Shown here one piece after another: positions 1 to 5,710 of a DNA stretch of 6,364 bases (positions are counted from its first letter, which is position 1; each line of letters begins with the position of its first letter). A program made the position numbers and the translations under genes. A model generated the notes under the pieces. The model was not told the origin of the DNA, made no database searches, and saw nothing but the letters and a program-made list of their open reading frames with translations. The stretch comes from Crocinitomicaceae bacterium (GTDB lineage: Bacteria > Bacteroidota > Bacteroidia > Flavobacteriales_D > Parvicellaceae), in NCBI GenBank assembly GCA_002727735.1, contig PBXW01000035.1, forward strand, positions 17,603-23,966, read 5' to 3'.

Positions 1-690
1 TATGCTATTGTACAACTTGAACAAAAAATAGCTGAGCTTACTACTCAACAAGTCATGGATAAAGCATCATTCCTAAGTCGTTTGGGCTCAGGCAGTGCTT
101 GTAGGTCTATTTACGGACCTTTAGCTATCTGGGGGAATCATCAAGATATTAAAAATTCATCAGATTTATATGGGACGGCTTACAATAATGTTAATGATGT
201 TTTTAAAAGTTACCAAGACACTATTTTACTTATTGATAAAGGACAAAAAAAGGTCAGTTCTACAGTTGGTCATGGATTAATGAAAAATCATCCTTTTGCC
301 GAACAACGATTTTTACAAGCTCAAAACAACATCAGAATATTACTTCAAGCCTTAAAAGATGGTGATATCAATAGTTTTATTCAAATTACTGAGAGTGAAG
401 CACTTACACTTCACGCTATGATGATGACCTCCAATCCATACTTCATACTAATGAGAGAGGGAACATTAGCTGCCATCAATAAAATATGGGAATACAGAAA
501 CAATTCTGATATTCCAATTAGTTTCACTTTAGATGCTGGAGCAAATGTTCATTTGCTTTATCCAAAGCTTTATTCACAACAAGTACTTGATTTTATTAAA
601 AAGGAATTAATTGTTTATTGCGAAAATGAGCAGTATATTTGTGATCATATTGGTCAGGGAACCAAATTAATTGATGCAAACTATGATTAA
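1..690 (+). CDS. mvaD: Diphosphomevalonate decarboxylase, 3' part (5' end outside window)
   Basis: The frame is open from base 1, so the first ATG at 55 is internal and the gene begins upstream; 229 residues are visible, against about 330-360 for the family. The enzyme uses ATP to decarboxylate diphosphomevalonate to isopentenyl diphosphate, the last step of the classical mevalonate pathway, in the cytosol. Seen directly: the signature GSGSACRS (85-108), whose serines and arginine bind the substrate phosphates in characterised enzymes; the segment SEALTLHAMMMTSNPYF around 394-447; and FTLDAGANVHLLYP, whose Asp (codon 532-534) matches the catalytic aspartate of the family's DAGPNA motif. This is the GHMP-kinase C-terminal half. 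The stop overlaps the next gene by 8 nt, so the two are probably co-transcribed and translationally coupled. No damage is seen. The identification is secure; the N-terminal part cannot be judged here. Confidence 0.95.
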   Translation, partial: YAIVQLEQKIAELTTQQVMDKASFLSRLGSGSACRSIYGPLAIWGNHQDIKNSSDLYGTAYNNVNDVFKSYQDTILLIDKGQKKVSSTVGHGLMKNHPFAEQRFLQAQNNIRILLQALKDGDINSFIQITESEALTLHAMMMTSNPYFILMREGTLAAINKIWEYRNNSDIPISFTLDAGANVHLLYPKLYSQQVLDFIKKELIVYCENEQYICDHIGQGTKLIDANYD

Positions 691-1624
691 AGAATCTTTA
701 TACTATGGAAAAATTCTTCTTTTTGGAGAATATGGTATTATTCAAGATTCTATGGGCTTATCAATCCCTTACACTGATTATAATGGTCAATTTTTATACA
801 GTAAAAGTCCTTCTTCATATTCAACAAAATCTAACCAATCATTGTTGAATTATTACAATCATCTAGTTTCTCTAAATAAAGAAGGAAATTTACCATGCGA
901 CCTCAACTTAGACAAGTTTAAAGAAGAATTAGATCAAGGTCTATATTTTGATTCGTCTATTCCTCAAGGTTTTGGCATTGGTAGTTCTGGCGCAATTGTA
1001 GCAGCAATTTATGATAAGTATTGTGGAACTAATAAGATTGATGCAAATAAGCAGATTTCAAATGAAGATATCTTAGTTCTCAAAAAAATATTCAGTAGTC
1101 TTGAAAGCTATTACCATGGTACAAGTTCAGGATTGGATCCTTTAATATGTTATTTAAAGATTCCTGTCCTTATTAAATCTAAAAATGAAATAGGTACTGT
1201 TGGTATTCCCGATTCTGTAGAAGGTAAAGGAGCCATATTTTTATTAAATACTGGTCAAGTTGGTAATACTCAACCATTAGTTCAACATTTTCTTGAAAGA
1301 TGTAAAGAAGAAGGTTTTCGTAATATGCTTAAAAACAAGTTCAAGAAATATAATGATGCAAGTATTGAAGCCTTTCTTAAAAATGAGGGAAAATCATTAC
1401 TTAAAAATGTAAAGTCATTATCAAAGGTTTTGTATGAACATTTTCAGCCCATGATTCCAAAGGTTTACAGGCAATTATGGAAAGAAGGAATTGAAAGTAA
1501 CGCGTATTATCTCAAGTTATGTGGCTCTGGTGGTGGTGGTTTTATACTTGGTTTTACCGAAAACTTTGAAGTAGCTCAAGATAAATTGAGTGATTATCAG
1601 ATAGATGTCATCCATAGATTCTAA
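683..1624 (+). CDS. GHMP kinase, probable mevalonate kinase
   Basis: A 313-residue cytosolic kinase of the GHMP superfamily, probably phosphorylating mevalonate with ATP. All three GHMP motifs are present: KILLFGEYGII (residues 10-20; many mevalonate kinases have GEH where this has GEY), the ATP loop PQGFGIGSSGA (94-104), and the C-terminal glycine-rich CGSGGGGF (280-287). HGTSSGLDP (145-153) matches the HGxPSGxD motif of mevalonate kinases, making Asp152 the likely catalytic base. I chose ATG 683 because the protein then starts a few residues before the first kinase strand. ATG 674 and TTG 671 are in-frame alternatives that only lengthen the overlap. The start overlaps the mvaD stop as ATGATTAA (683-690), and the 3' end overlaps the next gene by 20 nt. 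Adjacency to mvaD supports a mevalonate-pathway role. Phosphomevalonate kinase or a dual-step enzyme cannot be excluded, since no second GHMP kinase lies in the window. Confidence 0.87.
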   Translation: MIKESLYYGKILLFGEYGIIQDSMGLSIPYTDYNGQFLYSKSPSSYSTKSNQSLLNYYNHLVSLNKEGNLPCDLNLDKFKEELDQGLYFDSSIPQGFGIGSSGAIVAAIYDKYCGTNKIDANKQISNEDILVLKKIFSSLESYYHGTSSGLDPLICYLKIPVLIKSKNEIGTVGIPDSVEGKGAIFLLNTGQVGNTQPLVQHFLERCKEEGFRNMLKNKFKKYNDASIEAFLKNEGKSLLKNVKSLSKVLYEHFQPMIPKVYRQLWKEGIESNAYYLKLCGSGGGGFILGFTENFEVAQDKLSDYQIDVIHRF

Positions 1625-2507
1625 ATCTATTCAACAAGAACCCTCAAAAAAGTCAATTTTCATAAAATTATTGGCCCTACTTTCTATTGTCAGATGGTAT
1701 AATATATCCTTAGTCATAATTAGCCTGTATTTCGTTCAAATCTTCATGTTCAATACGGGAAAAAGATTTTTTTTCACACTTCAAAGTCTTGATACGCACT
1801 TTTATGTCTTATCTATTGTACTAAGTATTATGGGAGGGTATCTAATTAATGCTTTCTACGACTTTGAGAAAGATATGATTAACCACCCAGACAAGACTTA
1901 TTTTAATAGAATTGTAAGTAAAAAAAGCTGCTTAAACCTTTATGTAATATGTGTTTTATCTAGTATAATCATAGCTTATCTTATCAACTATAAAATTTGG
2001 ATTTTTATAATTATGCTTAATGTTGCTTTGTGGATATACTCTCATAAACTCAGAAAAAAACCATTACTTGGTGAAATAAGTGCCTCATTATTAATGATAA
2101 GTTTTTTTGTAGGAATTAGTGTGCTATACATGAAAATTGACAAAACGCTAATTATTTTTTCAACTTACATTTTAACCATAGATTTAACTCGAGAAATCAT
2201 TAAAAAAATGATCTCTCTTAAAGGTGATTTAATAGTTGGGGAGAAAAGCATACCAATATTATTTGGTATTAAAAAATCAAAATATATCATTTTTTACATG
2301 ATGATTAGTTCAATTCTAGCTATTCTAACACTATTACCTATTATAATTGAAACTTATATATCAATTTATTTCATTATTTCTCTTTTGATAATATCTGTAA
2401 ATATTTATATGCTACATCATGCACGCAATGCAAAACACTATGAAAGAATCAATACGTGCTACAAACTTATAATAGGGCTTGCCATTTTATCTATTGTGCT
2501 ATATTAG
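1605..2507 (+). CDS. UbiA-family membrane prenyltransferase, (di)geranylgeranylglyceryl-phosphate synthase-like, with altered second Asp motif
   Basis: A 300-residue, very hydrophobic protein with about eight or nine membrane segments (first near residues 30-50, last near 285-300), the size and layout of UbiA enzymes, which move a polyprenyl chain from its diphosphate to an acceptor in the inner membrane. The first Mg-diphosphate motif is intact: N82, D86 and D90 in NAFYDFEKD. The second region is recognisable (D193-L-T-R-E-I-I-K-K-M-I-S-L-K-G-D208, then VGEKSIPILFG). However, the usual REIxKDxxDxxGD has Lys201 and Ser204 where aspartates are expected; only Asp208 and Asp193 remain. The Bacteroidota relatives I recall are annotated geranylgeranylglycerol-phosphate geranylgeranyltransferase (EC 2.5.1.42), but acceptor and chain length cannot be read from sequence. 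The gene overlaps the upstream kinase by 20 nt and lies 5 nt before ptrB, so it belongs to the mevalonate operon. The family is sure; substrate and activity are not. Confidence 0.85.
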   Translation: MSSIDSKSIQQEPSKKSIFIKLLALLSIVRWYNISLVIISLYFVQIFMFNTGKRFFFTLQSLDTHFYVLSIVLSIMGGYLINAFYDFEKDMINHPDKTYFNRIVSKKSCLNLYVICVLSSIIIAYLINYKIWIFIIMLNVALWIYSHKLRKKPLLGEISASLLMISFFVGISVLYMKIDKTLIIFSTYILTIDLTREIIKKMISLKGDLIVGEKSIPILFGIKKSKYIIFYMMISSILAILTLLPIIIETYISIYFIISLLIISVNIYMLHHARNAKHYERINTCYKLIIGLAILSIVLY

Positions 2508-2512
2508 CCGTG

Positions 2513-2557
2513 ATGAAATTTAACATTCTTTTACCAATATTGATTTTAACTTCATGT
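2513..2557 (+). other. Lipoprotein signal peptide and lipobox of the ptrB product
   Basis: The first 15 residues are one basic residue, a short hydrophobic core and the lipobox L-T-S-C, with the acylated cysteine Cys15 at 2555-2557. This fits signal peptidase II processing. The residues after the cysteine (NLNMNEK) lack the acidic cluster known as a surface-export signal in some Bacteroidota lipoproteins, so a periplasm-facing position is the simpler guess. The signal is short but well formed. Confidence 0.8.
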
Positions 2558-4618
2558 AACCTAAATATGAACGAAAAAATACCCCCCCCTGTATGTGAAA
2601 AGCATCCTAAAGTCCTTTCTATACACAATGACCAAAGAACAGATAATTATTTCTGGCTCAACAATAGAAAAGACAGCAAAGTAATAGACTATCTAAATGC
2701 AGAAAATAATTATACCAATAAAGTACTTGAAGAGACTGAAAATATTCAAGAGAAGCTTTATAAGGAACTAAAAAGTAGAATAAAAAAAGATGATAAAAGT
2801 GTTCCATACGAATGGCACGATTACATATATTGGAGAGAGTTCAAAAAAGGAAATGAATATCCAAAATATTGGAGAAAAAAAACAAATGGGAGTGAAGATG
2901 AATTGCTTATCGATTGTAATCCAATTGCTGAAAAATATGATTATTTTGATTTTGGGGATTATGACATCTCCACCAACAATGAGCTAATGGCTTACAGTAT
3001 TGATACCCTATCAAGAAGAATTTATCAAATACATATTAAAAACCTTAAAACTGGTGAACTATATCCAGAAACATTAGAACAAACTACAGGGTCCGTCACA
3101 TGGGCAAATGATAACAAGACTTTATTTTATGTCAAACAAGATCTGAAAACTCTTCGTTCATTTCAGATTTACGCACACCAAATTGGAACCAACCAAAGGG
3201 AAGATGTGTTAGTTTATGAAGAAACTGATGAAACATTTTATTGTTCGGTATATAAGTCAAAATCTGAAAATTATATTATCATAAATTCATCAAGTACATT
3301 AAGTGACGAATATCGAATAATCAATGCAAATGAACCTCAAAATACACCTATTCTATTTCAAAAAAGGGAAAGAGGATTAGAGTATAGTATTTATCATCAT
3401 AATAATGGATTTTACATCGTTACCAATCAAGACCATAAGAATTTTTCCATCAAATTTTGTAATGAAAATAAAACCGATAAGAAAAACTGGAAGACTATCA
3501 TTGAAGGCAGGGATAGCACTTTAATTGAGGGGATTGATGTTTTTCAAGATTACATGATTATTTCTGAACGTAAAAATGGATTGGTTGACCTTCAAGTTAT
3601 TGAATTGAAAAACCTAAAATCACACTATATTCCTTTTGATGAACCGACTTATGTAGTTCAAACAACAACTAATTTGAATTTAAATAGTAAAAAACTACGT
3701 TTTGCTTACACCTCCATGATAAACCCTGGTTCAATTTATGAATATGATCTAGAGAATAGAGAAACAAAGACCCTCAAAACAAAAGAAGTCCTAGGAGGCT
3801 ATGATGCAGAACAGTTTATCTCTGAGAGAATTTGGGCAGAGGTTAGAGATGGTGTGAAAGTACCCATATCCATTGTTTACAAAAAAGGAATTAAAATGGA
3901 TAAAAGCAATCCTACTCTAATTTATGCCTATGGCTCTTATGGCTACAGCTTGGATGCTACATTTAGCAGCAATAGACTAAGCTTACTGAATAGAGGTTTT
4001 GTATTTGCCATTGCTCACATAAGAGGAGGAGAAGAATTAGGTAGACAGTGGTACGAAAATGGAAAATTATTAAATAAGAAAAATTCATTTTATGATTTTA
4101 TTGATTGCAGTAAAGCATTAATTGAAAAAGGTTTTTGTTCTGAAAAAAACCTTTATGCAGCAGGTGGTAGTGCTGGGGGGTTATTAATGGGTGCAGTTAT
4201 AAACATGGAACCTAATCTATACCATGGTGTAATAGCACATGTGCCATTTGTTGATGTGATAACTACCATGTTAGATGAAACTATACCATTAACAACTGGT
4301 GAATATGATGAATGGGGAAATCCAAACAACAAAGACTATTATGACTATATGAAGTCATATTCACCTTACGATAATGTAGAAGAAAAAAACTATCCTAATT
4401 TATTGGTAACTACAGGACTTCACGATTCACAAGTACAGTATTGGGAGCCTGCAAAATGGGTAGCGAAACTAAGAGAATTAAAAAAAGGTGAAAATTTACT
4501 TTTACTCAAAACCAATATGAATACCGGTCATGGTGGTGCATCTGGACGTTTTGAATATTTAAAAGAAATTGCATTTGACTATGCCTTTTTATTTAAGCTT
4601 GAAGGAATTAGTAATTAA
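2513..4618 (+). CDS. ptrB: Oligopeptidase B (protease II, S9A family), predicted lipoprotein
   Basis: A 701-residue S9A serine peptidase with an N-terminal beta-propeller (about residues 80-440) and a C-terminal alpha/beta-hydrolase domain. Oligopeptidase B cleaves short peptides after Arg/Lys. The triad is visible: Ser553 in GGSAGG, Asp638 in GLHDSQVQYWEP, His673 in NTGHGGASGRF. Each is exactly 21 residues after the enterobacterial residues as I recall them (Ser532, Asp617, His652), so the domain is collinear. At that offset, S1-site Glu597 is kept, the second S1 Glu is Asp599, and the S2 pair is Asp481 and Thr483. Unlike the usual cytosolic enzyme it starts with MKFNILLPILILTSC, a lipoprotein signal, implying a periplasmic or envelope location. 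ATG 2513 is chosen because it begins this signal; the frame is open back to GTG 2456 inside the preceding gene. A C8 run follows the signal. It lies 5 nt after the UbiA gene and its 3' end overlaps aroK by 11 nt. Confidence 0.93.
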   Translation: MKFNILLPILILTSCNLNMNEKIPPPVCEKHPKVLSIHNDQRTDNYFWLNNRKDSKVIDYLNAENNYTNKVLEETENIQEKLYKELKSRIKKDDKSVPYEWHDYIYWREFKKGNEYPKYWRKKTNGSEDELLIDCNPIAEKYDYFDFGDYDISTNNELMAYSIDTLSRRIYQIHIKNLKTGELYPETLEQTTGSVTWANDNKTLFYVKQDLKTLRSFQIYAHQIGTNQREDVLVYEETDETFYCSVYKSKSENYIIINSSSTLSDEYRIINANEPQNTPILFQKRERGLEYSIYHHNNGFYIVTNQDHKNFSIKFCNENKTDKKNWKTIIEGRDSTLIEGIDVFQDYMIISERKNGLVDLQVIELKNLKSHYIPFDEPTYVVQTTTNLNLNSKKLRFAYTSMINPGSIYEYDLENRETKTLKTKEVLGGYDAEQFISERIWAEVRDGVKVPISIVYKKGIKMDKSNPTLIYAYGSYGYSLDATFSSNRLSLLNRGFVFAIAHIRGGEELGRQWYENGKLLNKKNSFYDFIDCSKALIEKGFCSEKNLYAAGGSAGGLLMGAVINMEPNLYHGVIAHVPFVDVITTMLDETIPLTTGEYDEWGNPNNKDYYDYMKSYSPYDNVEEKNYPNLLVTTGLHDSQVQYWEPAKWVAKLRELKKGENLLLLKTNMNTGHGGASGRFEYLKEIAFDYAFLFKLEGISN
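2582..2589 (+). repeat. C8 homopolymer inside ptrB
   Basis: Eight consecutive C encode most of the Pro24-Pro25-Pro26 stretch (CCC CCC CCT) just after the lipobox. It is the longest C or G run I see in a very AT-rich window. Gain of one C would give a stop within three codons of the tract (TGA), and loss of one C would give a stop at TAA 2682-2684. Length change would therefore switch the gene off. That it actually varies is inference. Confidence 0.85.
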
Positions 4619-5120
4619 CATTTTCCAAAATTTCATCGATTATTTTATGTGGATTTTTGTTTGTTGCTTGAATAGTAACATGTGCTTTTTCATAATAAGA
4701 AATTCTATTTTGTAAAAATTGTTCAAATTGAACAATTTGATTGGAAAATAAAGGACGATTATTTTTATTCTTTAATCTAGCAAAAAGTAATTCTACATCA
4801 GTATCTAAATAGACGGTTAAACCATTTTGCTTTAACAAATCTATATTGTTAAAATAACAAGGCATCCCACCTCCAGTGCTTATAACGCATTGGTTTATCG
4901 GCAAATCTCTAATGATGTCTTTTTCCATTTTTCTAAAAACATCTTCCCCTTCATTATTGAAAATCTCATGAATTGATTTACTGTGCGTATTAGCTATAGA
5001 GGTATCAGTATCTAAATGAGAATAACCTATTTTTTCAGCCATTTTTTTACCAATAGTAGTTTTACCGCACCCCATCATACCAATAAGCAAAATGTTGTGA
5101 CCTTTTGGTAAATCAATCAT
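4608..5120 (-). CDS. aroK: Shikimate kinase
   Basis: A 170-residue cytosolic P-loop kinase that phosphorylates the 3-hydroxyl of shikimate with ATP, the fifth step of chorismate synthesis; the length is normal. All family motifs are present: Walker A GMMGCGKTT (residues 14-22), the shikimate-binding DTD (Asp37, Asp39), Arg63 in VFRKME, the GGG turn at 83-85 in STGGGMP, the lid arginine Arg122 in NRPLF, and Arg139 in NRISYYE, which matches the second substrate arginine of characterised enzymes. The ATG overlaps the stop of the upstream gene as ATGATTGA (5113-5120), pointing to translational coupling in a ligA-unknown-aroK unit. The first residues before the P-loop are of usual length, so no other start is needed. 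The 3' end runs 11 nt into the convergent ptrB gene. A 23-bp palindrome lies in its coding sequence (4716-4738). aroL-type naming would be equally valid. Confidence 0.96.
   Translation of the reverse strand: MIDLPKGHNILLIGMMGCGKTTIGKKMAEKIGYSHLDTDTSIANTHSKSIHEIFNNEGEDVFRKMEKDIIRDLPINQCVISTGGGMPCYFNNIDLLKQNGLTVYLDTDVELLFARLKNKNNRPLFSNQIVQFEQFLQNRISYYEKAHVTIQATNKNPHKIIDEILENVNY
4716..4738. repeat. 23-bp perfect palindrome within aroK
   Basis: Two 11-nt arms, AAATTGTTCAA (4716-4726) and TTGAACAATTT (4728-4738), are exact inverted copies around one central base. It lies about 100 nt past the ptrB stop and encodes part of the aroK helix containing VQFEQF. It is not followed by a T tract on either strand, and a 1-nt centre is too tight for a normal hairpin loop. 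It may simply reflect repeated Gln/Phe/Leu codons; a protein-binding dyad is possible. Confidence 0.6.
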
Positions 5121-5673
5121 TTTTATCGAAAATTTTCAGGTAGTTAGTCACTTGATTTACATATTCTTTATAATCTGCAGGGTCAGTTTCTATCATAAGG
5201 TCGTAGAAAGGTTTTTTTTCATTAGAAAAACTACCAACCTTGAATGGTGATTTTGAAAATAATAATACTAAGCGTAAAGGGACTATTCTTTTTTGGGTCA
5301 AATCAATCAATATATCAAAAGTTTCATTCATAAAGTTTCTTACTATACTGTTGTTTGGTAAACCATAATAATTAAGATCCTCTAATGTGAAAAAATCAAG
5401 ACCTAATCTGCTTTTTAAAAAAAATGGCTCATCCTTCAATGGGTAAAAAGCTAAAATTTTGAGGTTTGGAATTGCATACTCCTTTTTTAAAAAATCAATG
5501 ATTTCAACCAGTGAATTATAGTCATCTTTAGATCTAATTTCACAAAGCATTCCCATAGATTTAGCATCTTCAATATTACAAGACCTCATTGTCCTATTGG
5601 ATTTTTTTTTCAAGTGTTTAGATATAACACGTTCTCCCCAGTAATATTTAAACCTTGTAAAAGAAAACTTCAT
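5113..5673 (-). CDS. Conserved protein of unknown function, DUF6913-like
   Basis: A 186-residue soluble-looking protein with no signal peptide or membrane segment. The first 30 residues are strongly basic (KYYWGERVISKHLKKK and on to RTMR). The middle has alternating strands and helices (IDFLKKEYAIPNLKILAFYP), then FDILIDLTQKRIVPLRLVLLFSKSPFKVG and a tail with YDLMIETDPADYKEYVNQV. This pattern, and the position directly downstream of ligA, resemble the small Bacteroidota family I recall as DUF6913; that match is from memory and not certain. No catalytic motif is recognised and I give no function. ATG 5671-5673 is the only ATG in frame between the ligA stop and the conserved part. The gene starts 37 nt after ligA and overlaps aroK by 8 nt, so it is probably co-transcribed with both. 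A run of nine A on its coding strand (5602-5610) is a possible slippage site. Confidence 0.8.
   Translation of the reverse strand: MKFSFTRFKYYWGERVISKHLKKKSNRTMRSCNIEDAKSMGMLCEIRSKDDYNSLVEIIDFLKKEYAIPNLKILAFYPLKDEPFFLKSRLGLDFFTLEDLNYYGLPNNSIVRNFMNETFDILIDLTQKRIVPLRLVLLFSKSPFKVGSFSNEKKPFYDLMIETDPADYKEYVNQVTNYLKIFDKND
5602..5610 (-). repeat. A9 homopolymer (coding strand) in the unknown gene
   Basis: Nine T on the + strand, read as AAA AAA AAA on the coding strand, encode three lysines near residues 22-24. It is the longest A/T run I noted. Such runs can cause polymerase slippage, but they are expected fairly often in a genome this AT-rich. Confidence 0.7.
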
Positions 5674-5710
5674 GACAGAATGAATAGTTACTATAAATGT
5701 ATAAATTCCC
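5674..5710 (-). other. 37-nt ligA/unknown-gene spacer, no clear signal
   Basis: The only non-coding stretch of any size in the window. On the minus strand it holds TACATTTA, one base off the Bacteroidota -7 element TAnnTTTG, but no TTTG -33 partner at the expected distance. There is no hairpin and no purine-rich ribosome-binding site before the downstream ATG. I read it as a simple intra-operon spacer. Confidence 0.6.

Noticed and set aside
55..57. ATG at 55 as the mvaD start
   Set aside because: The frame is open to base 1 and a start here would leave only the last two thirds of the enzyme; the gene continues upstream.
671..682. TTG 671 or ATG 674 as the kinase start
   Set aside because: They only add up to four residues and deepen the overlap with mvaD. 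An AGGGA at 656-660 is 13 nt from ATG 674, a long spacing, and lies inside mvaD coding sequence; ATG 683 fits the protein better, though not decisively.
2456..2512. GTG-initiated extension of ptrB by 19 residues
   Set aside because: It would place a polar, Cys-containing segment before the lipoprotein signal and lie almost entirely within the UbiA gene. ATG 2513 starts a well-formed signal peptide.
2790..2987. 65-codon + strand reading frame inside ptrB
   Set aside because: It lies wholly inside the clearly coding ptrB frame, is low-complexity and Ile/Met-rich, and shows no family motif; a shadow frame.
5674..5710. Promoter for the unknown gene in the ligA spacer
   Set aside because: TACATTTA is only a near match to TAnnTTTG and no -33 element is seen; chance matches are common in AT-rich DNA.
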